Shown here: positions 33,105-40,650 of the stretch, one piece after another
Layout: the number at the start of each line of letters is the position of its first letter
How positions within the stretch are numbered: position 1 is the first letter of the stretch
Source of the DNA: an uncultured bacterium
GTDB lineage: Bacteria > Bacillota > Clostridia > Lachnospirales > Lachnospiraceae
Direction of reading: 5' to 3'
DNA length: 43,577 nt
Assembly: GCA_947175015.1 (NCBI GenBank)
Contig: CAMWLE010000020.1
Span: 1-43,577, forward strand
Notes under the pieces: generated by a model
Databases searched by the model: none
Told to the model about the DNA's origin: nothing
The model's input: only the letters and a program-made list of their open reading frames with translations
Program-made: the position numbers and the translations under genes

Positions 33105-35147
33105 TCAGTCCTCTTTATCCATATCCTGTAGCTTCTGCTTCAATTCCACCATCTTATCTCTCAGCTCCGCCGCCGCCTCGAAATTCAGGTCTGCTGCCGC
33201 TCTCTGCATCTTCTTCTGCACTTCTGCAATCAGCTTCTCTAATTCTTTACGGCTCATGGATTCAGGATCTTTCTCAAATTGCATCTCTTCCTTAGCAATT
33301 TCTTTGGAAATGGAAATCAAATCCCGAACCGCCTTCTTAATTGTCTGCGGTGTAATGCCATGCTCTTCATTATATTTCATCTGAATCGCACGCCTGCGGT
33401 TCGTTTCCTCAAGCGCTGCCCGCATGGAATCCGTCACCGTGTCCGCATACATGATCACACGCCCCTCCGCATTCCGCGCCGCACGTCCAATGGTCTGTAT
33501 CAGAGAAGTACTGCTACGGAGAAATCCTTCCTTATCCGCGTCCAAAATGACCACTAAGGATATCTCAGGAATATCCAATCCTTCCCGCAACAGATTGATA
33601 CCCACCAGTACATCGAACACATCCAGACGCATATCCCGGATGATTTCCGCCCTTTCCAGTGTCTCAATATCCGAGTGCATATACTTCACCCTGATACCCA
33701 CCTCTCTCATATAGTCGGTCAAATCCTCCGCCATTCGCTTTGTCAGCGTTGTAATCAATATTTTATTATGTTTTTTCGTCTCTTGATTGACTTCGCTGAT
33801 CAAATCGTCGATCTGTCCTTCCACGGGCCTTACATCCACCTCCGGGTCCAACAATCCTGTGGGCCGGATGATCTGCTCTGTGCGCAGAAGCTCGTGATCT
33901 GCCTCATAATCAGACGGTGTGGCTGACACGAACATCATCTGGTCAATATGCGCCTCAAATTCCTCAAAGTTCAACGGTCTGTTATCCAATGCCGAAGGAA
34001 GCCGGAACCCATAGTCCACCAGTGTTGTCTTCCTGGAACGGTCCCCCGCATACATCCCCCGTATCTGGGGAATGGTCATATGGGATTCATCCACAATGAT
34101 CAGGAAATCATCCCTGAAGAAATCCATCAGAGTCATTGGCGGTGCTCCGGGCGGCATACCATTGAGGTGCCGTGAATAGTTCTCAATGCCGGAGCAAAAA
34201 CCTGTTTCCCGCAGCATCTCCACGTCGAAATTTGTTCTCTCCGCAATCCGCTGGGCTTCAATGAGCTTGTCCTCTCCCTTGAAGAAGCGCACCTGCTCTT
34301 CCATTTCTTTTACAATATTATCACAAGCTATCTTAATTTTATCCTGCGAAACCACATAATGAGAGGCCGGGAAAATGGCAACATGACTCAAGACCGCATG
34401 CACCCTGCCCGACAAGGGTTCCACCTCGGCGATTCTGTCAATCTCGTCCCCGAAGAACTCCACCCGGATAAAATAGTCTCCCCCCTGGGCAGGATATACC
34501 TCAATCACATCTCCGTGTACCCGAAAACACCCCCGCTGCATGTCCATTTCATTACGGTTATACTGAATATCCACCAGTTCCCTCAGTACCTGATCTCTGT
34601 CCTTTACCATACCGGGCCGCAGAGATACCACCATATCTTGATACTCATCCGGACTGCCCAGACCATAAATACAGGATACGCTGGCCACCACCACCACGTC
34701 CCGCCGCTCTGTCAGAGATACTGTTGCGGACAGGCGCAGCTTGTCTATCTCATCGTTAATAGAAGAATCCTTTGCAATATAGGTATCCGAAGAAGGCACA
34801 TATGCCTCCGGCTGATAATAATCATAATAAGACACAAAGTATTCTACCGCATTTTCAGGGAAAAATTCCTTGAACTCACCATACAATTGTCCGGCAAGGG
34901 TCTTATTGTGCGCTATGACCAATGTGGGCTTGTTCAGGGCGGCGATGACGTTGGCCATGGTGAAGGTCTTCCCTGAGCCGGTCACGCCCAGCAATGTCTG
35001 AAACTGGTTGCCTTGTTTGAAACCCTCTACCAGCGCTGCGATTGCCTGGGGCTGGTCGCCGGTAGGTTCGTATTCTGAATGAAGCTTAAAAGGTTTTTGT
35101 TCAATGAACGATTTTTGTTCTGTGAACGGTTTTTGTTCACTTTGCAC
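33105..35147 (-). CDS. uvrB: UvrB, excision nuclease subunit B
   Basis: This 680-residue helicase-like protein starts at a GTG with an ideal site, GGAGGTGAT, seven bases upstream. It shows [17 protein letters not shown], the damage-probing beta-hairpin region [36 protein letters not shown], motif [19 protein letters not shown], and a C-terminal UVR domain ([17 protein letters not shown]) that contacts UvrC. The N-terminus before [16 protein letters not shown] has an extra segment made of three near-identical six-residue units ([18 protein letters not shown]), absent from typical UvrB. Confidence 0.98.
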   Translation of the reverse strand: MQSEQKPFTEQKSFIEQKPFKLHSEYEPTGDQPQAIAALVEGFKQGNQFQTLLGVTGSGKTFTMANVIAALNKPTLVIAHNKTLAGQLYGEFKEFFPENAVEYFVSYYDYYQPEAYVPSSDTYIAKDSSINDEIDKLRLSATVSLTERRDVVVVASVSCIYGLGSPDEYQDMVVSLRPGMVKDRDQVLRELVDIQYNRNEMDMQRGCFRVHGDVIEVYPAQGGDYFIRVEFFGDEIDRIAEVEPLSGRVHAVLSHVAIFPASHYVVSQDKIKIACDNIVKEMEEQVRFFKGEDKLIEAQRIAERTNFDVEMLRETGFCSGIENYSRHLNGMPPGAPPMTLMDFFRDDFLIIVDESHMTIPQIRGMYAGDRSRKTTLVDYGFRLPSALDNRPLNFEEFEAHIDQMMFVSATPSDYEADHELLRTEQIIRPTGLLDPEVDVRPVEGQIDDLISEVNQETKKHNKILITTLTKRMAEDLTDYMREVGIRVKYMHSDIETLERAEIIRDMRLDVFDVLVGINLLREGLDIPEISLVVILDADKEGFLRSSTSLIQTIGRAARNAEGRVIMYADTVTDSMRAALEETNRRRAIQMKYNEEHGITPQTIKKAVRDLISISKEIAKEEMQFEKDPESMSRKELEKLIAEVQKKMQRAAADLNFEAAAELRDKMVELKQKLQDMDKED
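35085..35138 (-). repeat. Three 18-bp in-frame repeats at the uvrB 5' end
   Basis: Three consecutive 18-base units, each starting GAACAAAAA and continuing TCGTTC, CCGTTC or CCTTTT, encode the EQKPF-like repeats of UvrB. They look like a recent slippage expansion of one unit. Confidence 0.75.
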
Positions 35148-35275
35148 GAAATATCACCTCCGTAAAGCGATTGGAAACATCGCGTTCCCAATGAGAACAA
35201 AAGAATTCTCATAGTAACCAAACCCGATAATAGTAGTAAAACTAAAATGAACTAGATGACATAAAAGCAACTCTG

Positions 35276-35304
35276 ATTATACCATACAGCATTTTATTTG
35301 TATA
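35276..35304 (-). promoter_or_regulatory. Promoter of uvrB-uvrA
   Basis: On the minus strand TATACA and a perfect TATAAT are separated by 17 bp, a good housekeeping promoter. The leader to the GTG start is about 120 bases. Confidence 0.7.
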
Positions 35305-35324
35305 GATGAAATCTTCAATTTTTA

Positions 35325-35336
35325 GAACATTTGTTC
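35325..35336. promoter_or_regulatory. LexA/SOS box upstream of uvrB
   Basis: GAACATTTGTTC fits the Gram-positive LexA (DinR) palindrome GAAC-N4-GTTC exactly in its half-sites. It lies 20 bp upstream of the -35 box of the uvrB promoter. uvrB and uvrA are known SOS genes in B. subtilis, so damage induction is expected. Confidence 0.75.
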
Positions 35337-35603
35337 CAAATATTTGTTCTCTTATGATAGAATTGACACCTGCCAGTCCTGCTTCCCTTCTCTTTTTATA
35401 AATACTCCAGAACAGAAAAACAGATCAAAAACCATATCCAGCAATCGGGGCGATGTAATTATTGCAGACTCCAAATATTATATCCGAATTTTCCCACACC
35501 ATCTGCTACACCCTGTAATTTCATACCTTATTTTCATATCTCCAAACCTCATTCACACCAAGATGTGCACAATAACTTAAATCACATCATTGCTTGTCCA
35601 CAA

Positions 35604-37136
35604 CTATACTATTATCAATAAATAACCATTGAAATAATACATCTCACAGTCCTCTTCCGGTCCAATTTCCAACAGCTTCCGCATATCCTCCGCCTGCCAT
35701 TCATAGCAGACCAGGGCATCCACATCTTCTATCCGATATTGCTCCGGCGCACTTCCTGCCAACTGTATTTCGTTCTTAAAACCATCATTGATCCAAGTAT
35801 ATGTCTTTGTTCTGCCATGTGCTTCAAGCCAGCTTTCGACTGATAAATTCAATTCCTCATCATAAAAAGCACACACAATATCATCATCTTCTTCTGTCTG
35901 TGTATACACTTCATTTAAAAACGCATGAATACTCCTGCCATCCTCAGCATAATGAAGGGAGCCTTGGTATGCTGTTTTGATACCATTTCCAATAAATCCA
36001 AGCAAGACAACATAGTAAACCATCTTGTGAATCTTATCTCTTTCAAAAAAATGATATGCCAATAATACAAATACCAGCCCATACGCTATGGTATAGGGAA
36101 TCATATATCTCTCCCACATGCCGCTCTTTGCGTGAGCTGCAAGTTGTATTGCCATAATACATGCACCAATTATTGCCAGACAGACATACTTCATGATATC
36201 TTTCTTTTCTATGGCTTTATAACATACCACAGCAAGTAAAAAAATCAATACTCCGACATAAGTATACGATTTCATGTGTATAAACAGACTGTTTTCAATC
36301 CCCTGCTTATAAACCCATAGCGGTGTACCTTTTTGAAATCCGGCATAACTCACCTTATCCACACCAACGCGAAACAAAATCATTCCGACATTTACTATCA
36401 TTGCCATAAAAATCATTCCATATGTCACAGCATTGCCTTGGAGGCAGCGAAGAAAATCTCCCTTCGCAGGTTCTTTACCCTCCTCCCAATATTCCAGCCA
36501 TAACTTCAAAGCAATAAATATCGGCATAAAAAGCGTAAAGCTTTCTTTTACAAGACCACAAAGAATTGCTCCTGCAACAATGAAACTATTATAATACCAC
36601 GCCTTGTACTTATGATAATAGGCCTGCGCTGCAATCATACAAAGGACAAATGCCGCAAGCAAAAGTCCTGTACTCTCTTGGTTGGCACTTCTATACCAGG
36701 GCGTGAACTGACTGCCTAGCATTACCACACAAGGCAGCATCGCACTGACCACCCTATTATATTTCAGAAATCTTGCCATAAAATATAACAGAATAAATGC
36801 CAATATCCCCTTCACTGCGGTATAATAATTCCAATATAAAAGCTCACTTCCCCATAAAAATGTGCAAGTAACCCTCTCTACCCAGTATAAGGGGCGATAA
36901 CGGTTGTAAAAATCATTCTGAATCCAGCTTGTCATCGCCTGTCCCAAAGATACCGAACCATTCTGAAAGCTGAATTCCATTCGTATTAATTCATGGTCAT
37001 CCACCAGATGATAGCCGGAATCAAATGTTTGGGCTTTCTGCAGGATACCATACACACAGGCAAACGCCAAAATCAATATCATGATACCTTCCAGCCAACT
37101 GATACCTGCCGATACAAATATCTTTTTTCTTTTCAT
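35604..37136 (-). CDS. Multi-pass membrane protein, possibly GT-C-like
   Basis: This 510-residue protein is not recognised at family level. It has about ten hydrophobic helices in the first 400 residues and a C-terminal soluble part of about 110 residues (DDDIVCAFYDEELNLSVESW onward). The first outer loop carries paired acidic residues (YHLVDDHELIRMEF) and an aromatic segment with NRYRPLYW, features of lipid-linked sugar transferases of the GT-C type. AAGGAT precedes the ATG. It lies alone between uvrB and the transporter operon. A GtrB-like enzyme 20 kb away could supply its donor, but this is inference. Confidence 0.75.
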   Translation of the reverse strand: MKRKKIFVSAGISWLEGIMILILAFACVYGILQKAQTFDSGYHLVDDHELIRMEFSFQNGSVSLGQAMTSWIQNDFYNRYRPLYWVERVTCTFLWGSELLYWNYYTAVKGILAFILLYFMARFLKYNRVVSAMLPCVVMLGSQFTPWYRSANQESTGLLLAAFVLCMIAAQAYYHKYKAWYYNSFIVAGAILCGLVKESFTLFMPIFIALKLWLEYWEEGKEPAKGDFLRCLQGNAVTYGMIFMAMIVNVGMILFRVGVDKVSYAGFQKGTPLWVYKQGIENSLFIHMKSYTYVGVLIFLLAVVCYKAIEKKDIMKYVCLAIIGACIMAIQLAAHAKSGMWERYMIPYTIAYGLVFVLLAYHFFERDKIHKMVYYVVLLGFIGNGIKTAYQGSLHYAEDGRSIHAFLNEVYTQTEEDDDIVCAFYDEELNLSVESWLEAHGRTKTYTWINDGFKNEIQLAGSAPEQYRIEDVDALVCYEWQAEDMRKLLEIGPEEDCEMYYFNGYLLIIV

Positions 37137-37204
37137 GCTTTATCCTTATCTTTTCCCTTCACTTTGTCTCTTTTCAATAAAATGAAAATATGTTATAAAT
37201 GCGA

Positions 37205-37231
37205 GAAAGGCTCCGCTTTGCGGAACCTTTC
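37205..37231 (-). terminator. Hairpin after the transporter/DUF3899 operon
   Basis: A 12-position stem with one mismatch (GAAAGG-C-TCCGC with its partner) encloses the loop TTT, 55 bases after the DUF3899 stop. The following T-run is poor, but the stem is strong and well placed. Confidence 0.55.
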
Positions 37232-37285
37232 TTACATTCCCCGATATGCCGCCAACAGCAACAATGCTTATGACGGTACAAACAA

Positions 37286-37645
37286 TCAATAAAATGCAAA
37301 TGCCGATATCAGGAACGAAATGAGCAGAAAGACAACACCTACTACAATATATGGCAGGAAGGTTCTGTTTTGTCTGCTTCGTTTCTCTTTTTTCCCAACG
37401 GTATACTCATACAAATCCTTATATTTCCTGTTGCTGCTCAATGTTGAAAATCCATATCCTATCGTATCAAACGCGCCTGCTGCCGTAATCCAGAACAGCA
37501 ATCCCAACAAGATAGAAACAGCGCCCGCAACACTGAATGCGTCCACATAGTAGATTTTCAGTTCAAACCCTCTTATAAGCAACACCAGCAGGGTAAGGGC
37601 AATATTGAGCACAAGCGCCGCAATGTACCTTTTCCAAGATCCCAT
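37286..37645 (-). CDS. DUF3899-like small membrane protein
   Basis: This 119-residue protein has three to four hydrophobic helices: near 8-25, 38-60 with AVSILLGLLFWITAAGAFDT, and a C-terminal pair within LPYIVVGVVFLLISFLISAF. Between them lies GYGFSTLSSNRKYKDLYEYT, a loop typical of DUF3899 proteins. Function is unknown. The ATG at 37645 has AAGG upstream; a TTG two codons earlier is the alternative. It is separated from the OppF-like gene by a 38-bp tandem repeat array. Confidence 0.75.
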   Translation of the reverse strand: MGSWKRYIAALVLNIALTLLVLLIRGFELKIYYVDAFSVAGAVSILLGLLFWITAAGAFDTIGYGFSTLSSNRKYKDLYEYTVGKKEKRSRQNRTFLPYIVVGVVFLLISFLISAFAFY

Positions 37646-37678
37646 AGCCAAACCTTCACTTCTTCCTTACATGCTTTT

Positions 37679-37820
37679 CATCAGGCCTTCCATTCTTCCT
37701 TATGCCCTTCACCTTATTATCAGGCATTCTATTCTTCCTTATACCCTTCATGCTTCATCAGGCATTTCACTCTTCCCATACCTTCACTTTATCATCAGGC
37801 ATTCAATTCTTTCATATATC
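37679..37820 (-). repeat. 38-bp imperfect tandem repeats between transporter and DUF3899 genes
   Basis: Units begin at 37679, 37718, 37756 and 37793 (periods 39, 38 and 37), each opening with YATCAGGC and continuing with a TTCTTCC/CTTCA-rich body; a partial unit precedes the first. The last unit overlaps the end of the OppF-like gene, whose final codons and TGA come from it. No open frame runs through the array. Confidence 0.75.
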
Positions 37821-39075
37821 TTTCATATTCAGCATTATTGCAATATACAAAGTGATCTTCCCGCACTTCCCTTAATTCCGGTGTATCACCATGTTCATAG
37901 TCATGCACTTCCGCCGGATTATATAAGATACGCTGCCTCTTCTTTTCCGACCTGGGATTTGGTTTTGGAATCGCCGAAAGTAGTGCTTTGGTATATGGAT
38001 GCATAGGATGCGCAAACAGCTCAGTGCTTGATGCCTTTTCAACCACCTTGCCAAAATACATCACCACAATCGTATCGCAGAAATACTTTACAACGGACAG
38101 ATCATGAGCAATGAAAATAATGGACAGATTCAACTCTTCCTGTAATTCATTCAGAAGATTAATCACCTGCGCACGTATGGACACATCCAGCGCAGAAATG
38201 GGCTCGTCACAAATCAAAAGCCTTGGATTCATAATAAGCGCTCTCGCAATACCAATTCTCTGCCTCTGGCCTCCCGAAAATTCATGCGGATAACGTGACG
38301 CATGTTCTTCCACAAGACCAACCCTGTTCAGCATCTCGACAACTTTCTTATGATTTTCCTTTTTATTACGAAAACCCTGAATCCGCAGACCTTCCTGAAT
38401 GATATCCTCCACCGTCATACGCGGATCGAGGGAGTCCACCGGGTCCTGAAAAATCATCTGAATTTCATTCAGTAGCTTTCTGCTCACATGAGCATTATCA
38501 TATTTTATTTGCTTTATCTTCTGTTCCTGAGTACTCTTCGTGTCGGCAATCTTCGCCTGAATCTCTGCCACTGCCTTGTCTGCATCCTCTTTCAGCTTTG
38601 ACACTCTGGATGAATACTCCGGATTGTTCTTATCCAGTGCCGCAATATCCTTTTCCAGCGTTTCCCTTATCTTCTGTATCTTTTCATTGCCGCGAATCCT
38701 TGTCCATTTGATTTCTTTTCTGTTCCATCTGGTACCGCCGCTTATCCTGACACCCTTATAATAGACCGCACCGGAGGTAATATCATAGAGACGTATAATG
38801 CTCCGCCCTGTGGTGGTTTTGCCGCAGCCGCTCTCCCCCACAATCCCAAGACACTCACCTTCCCTGATATCAAAGGAAATATTGGATACCGCCTTGGATT
38901 TCTGACGATTCACACCCTTCCCAAAGTAAAAGAACTGTTTCAAATGTCTGACGGAAAGAATGATTCCCTTCTCGCGAAGCTCCGGCTTCTGCTTCACTTT
39001 TGGATTGATATTATACTGGCTGTTAAATTCACTATTGCTCATGTTGCCTGCGTATTGGTTTTTCGTCTCACTCAT
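37795..39075 (-). CDS. OppF/DppF-like ABC transporter ATPase with insertion
   Basis: This 426-residue ATPase belongs to an oligopeptide-type importer. Walker A is GESGCGKTTTGR (80-91), the Q-loop MIFQDPVDSLDPRM (207-220), the signature EFSGGQRQRIGIARAL (265-280), Walker B LLICDEPISALD (286-297) and the switch His in IAHDLSVV. Between the beta-sheet region (YYKGVRI, ending near 111) and the Q-loop is an insertion of about 85 charged residues (125-203) with heptad-like KL/EI spacing, probably a coiled coil. Ordinary OppF proteins are about 310-330 long. The start at 39075 overlaps the OppD-like stop by eight bases and follows GAGGAGG. The longer upstream frame is not used. Confidence 0.92.
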   Translation of the reverse strand: MSETKNQYAGNMSNSEFNSQYNINPKVKQKPELREKGIILSVRHLKQFFYFGKGVNRQKSKAVSNISFDIREGECLGIVGESGCGKTTTGRSIIRLYDITSGAVYYKGVRISGGTRWNRKEIKWTRIRGNEKIQKIRETLEKDIAALDKNNPEYSSRVSKLKEDADKAVAEIQAKIADTKSTQEQKIKQIKYDNAHVSRKLLNEIQMIFQDPVDSLDPRMTVEDIIQEGLRIQGFRNKKENHKKVVEMLNRVGLVEEHASRYPHEFSGGQRQRIGIARALIMNPRLLICDEPISALDVSIRAQVINLLNELQEELNLSIIFIAHDLSVVKYFCDTIVVMYFGKVVEKASSTELFAHPMHPYTKALLSAIPKPNPRSEKKRQRILYNPAEVHDYEHGDTPELREVREDHFVYCNNAEYERYMKELNA

Positions 39076-40564
39076 CGCATCTGTCCTCCTCAAGTGAAAT
39101 TCGGATTCTTTCACTGACAATCTTCGGCATCTCAACCTTCGGCGCATGAGAATCCAAAAGCCATGTGGCAGCATAATGAGTATCACTGACTTTAAACATC
39201 GGTGGCTCTTCCCTATAATCAATATTCATTGCATATCTGCTGCGCGCAGCGAACGCATCCCCCTTTGGCGGGTAAATCATATTGGGGGGGGTTCCGGGAA
39301 TTGCCTCCAATTTCTCCTTGCTGTCCACATCCGGAATACTGGAAAGAAGCGCCCATGTGTAGGGATGTTTCGGATCATAGAAAATCTCCTCCGCAGTACC
39401 GTATTCCACAATTTTCCCTGCATACATAACGGCAACTCTGTCAGCCATGTTCGCAACCACACCCAGGTCATGGGTAATAAAAATACATGAAAGATTTCTT
39501 TCTGCCTTAATCCGGTTAATCAGTTCCAGTATCTGCGCCTGAATGGTCACATCCAGGGCCGTTGTGGGTTCATCACATATCAGTATCTCCGGTGATGCCG
39601 TCAACGCGATAGCAATCACAATACGCTGTCTCATTCCGCCCGAAAACTCAAACGGATACTGCTTAAAACGCTTCTCCGGCTCCGGTATTCCCACCTCGCG
39701 CATGACTTCAATGGCACGCTTTTTCGCCTCTGCCTTCGTTAACTTAAGCTTATTAATATACTCCAGCTTCTCATTTTCCATCGCTTCTTTGGCTTTGGAT
39801 TTTTCATCCTCTGAAGAAGCCGCCTCCAACTTTTTCTGAAGTTCTTCAAGACGGGACTTATGCTCTGCAGTCACCTTTTCTTTGTATTCCTTTACCTGCT
39901 GCTTAGCCTTCTTCTCCGTCTCCTCCAGCACCGCTTTCAGTTCTTTTGCCTTGTTCTCATAGGTTTCCCGCGTCTTCTTCTCAAACTCCTTAAACGCAAG
40001 CTTTCTTTCCTGGATTGCCTTTTTATCGTCAGCCTTCTCCTGAGCATTCACATGCTCCTTTGCTTTGATTTCCGCAATAAAAGCATCCAGCTTCTTTCTC
40101 TCATTGGCAATTTCAATGTTCATTTTTGCAAGTGTATTCTTGTAGTGAATGAGGTCATCACTGATCAAGTCATTGTACATAATTTTCAGCTTGTCAGAAT
40201 TAATCAGCATAGCCTCCGTAATCTGCTTGCCGATACGGACAATGGGATTCAGAGAAGACAGCGGATCCTGAAATATCATTCCAATCTTATGACCGCGGAT
40301 TTTATAAAATTCATCCTCGGAAACCTCAAGCAGATTTTCCCCCCGGTACATAATATTTCCGTTTTCAATAATCGCATTGTTGGCAAGAATTCCCATAATC
40401 GCCTTTGACGTCACCGATTTGCCCGAACCCGATTCTCCTACGATACAGAGCGTTTCTCCACGGTGTAAGTCAAAAGAAATATCACGGACAGCCTTCAAGA
40501 TACCATTATCTGTTTTAAAATTAATTGTTAGATTATTTACCGATAAAACCTTATCCTGTGACAT
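39068..40564 (-). CDS. OppD/DppD-like ABC transporter ATPase with long coiled-coil insertion
   Basis: This 498-residue ATPase has Walker A GESGSGKSVTSK (43-54), Q-loop MIFQDPLSSLNP (96-107), signature EFSGGMRQRIVIAIAL (306-321), Walker B ILICDEPTTALD (327-338) and the switch region FITHDLGVVA. About 150 residues (roughly 124-276), almost all Lys, Glu, Ala and Leu, are inserted between the Q-loop and the signature in the helical subdomain that faces the permease; they should form a long antiparallel coiled coil. OppD normally has about 10 residues there. The C-terminal oligopeptide domain keeps the fold (PYTWALLSSIPDVD, AIPGTPPNM) but lacks the usual Cys motif. GGAG precedes the ATG. Confidence 0.93.
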   Translation of the reverse strand: MSQDKVLSVNNLTINFKTDNGILKAVRDISFDLHRGETLCIVGESGSGKSVTSKAIMGILANNAIIENGNIMYRGENLLEVSEDEFYKIRGHKIGMIFQDPLSSLNPIVRIGKQITEAMLINSDKLKIMYNDLISDDLIHYKNTLAKMNIEIANERKKLDAFIAEIKAKEHVNAQEKADDKKAIQERKLAFKEFEKKTRETYENKAKELKAVLEETEKKAKQQVKEYKEKVTAEHKSRLEELQKKLEAASSEDEKSKAKEAMENEKLEYINKLKLTKAEAKKRAIEVMREVGIPEPEKRFKQYPFEFSGGMRQRIVIAIALTASPEILICDEPTTALDVTIQAQILELINRIKAERNLSCIFITHDLGVVANMADRVAVMYAGKIVEYGTAEEIFYDPKHPYTWALLSSIPDVDSKEKLEAIPGTPPNMIYPPKGDAFAARSRYAMNIDYREEPPMFKVSDTHYAATWLLDSHAPKVEMPKIVSERIRISLEEDRCDE

Positions 40565-40587
40565 ATTAACTCCATTCCTTTCCGTAT

Positions 40588-40632
40588 GAAGAATGCCTGT
40601 TTTTCAAGGCATTCTTCCATGTAAGCTTTAGA
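40588..40632 (-). repeat. Hairpin upstream of the OppD-like gene, related to the 1-211 repeat
   Basis: GAAGAATGCC pairs perfectly with GGCATTCTTC around a 10-base loop, and then comes CATGTAAGC and TAGAATTTC. The repeat at 102-150 has the same order: GGAAGAATG hairpin, GTGTGAA, AGCTT, then TAGAATTTC, with a second hairpin missing here. It lies within the 86-bp gap between the permease and ATPase genes, about 23 bases before the ATPase start. Confidence 0.6.
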
Positions 40633-40650
40633 ATTTCCATTCTCCTTACA

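Larger units (their letters stand above)
35148..35603. other. Intergenic region upstream of uvrB
   Basis: This 456-bp spacer holds the uvrB leader (about 120 bases), a sigma-A promoter and a LexA-type box in its left half. The right half (35345-35603) shows no gene with a ribosome site and no strong terminator for the membrane-protein gene that ends at 35604. A 78-codon plus-strand frame at 35344 has no support. Confidence 0.6.

Noticed and set aside
35344..35580. 78-codon plus-strand frame upstream of uvrB
   Set aside because: No ribosome site, AT-rich composition without coding character, and it overlaps the region of the LexA box and promoter.
37679..37820. CRISPR array
   Set aside because: The units abut without unique spacers and no cas gene is nearby; this is a plain tandem repeat.
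39076..39222. 49-codon N-terminal extension of the OppF-like ATPase
   Set aside because: The extension lies wholly inside the OppD-like gene, is Arg/Cys-rich and has no ribosome site; the ATG at 39075 has GAGGAGG.
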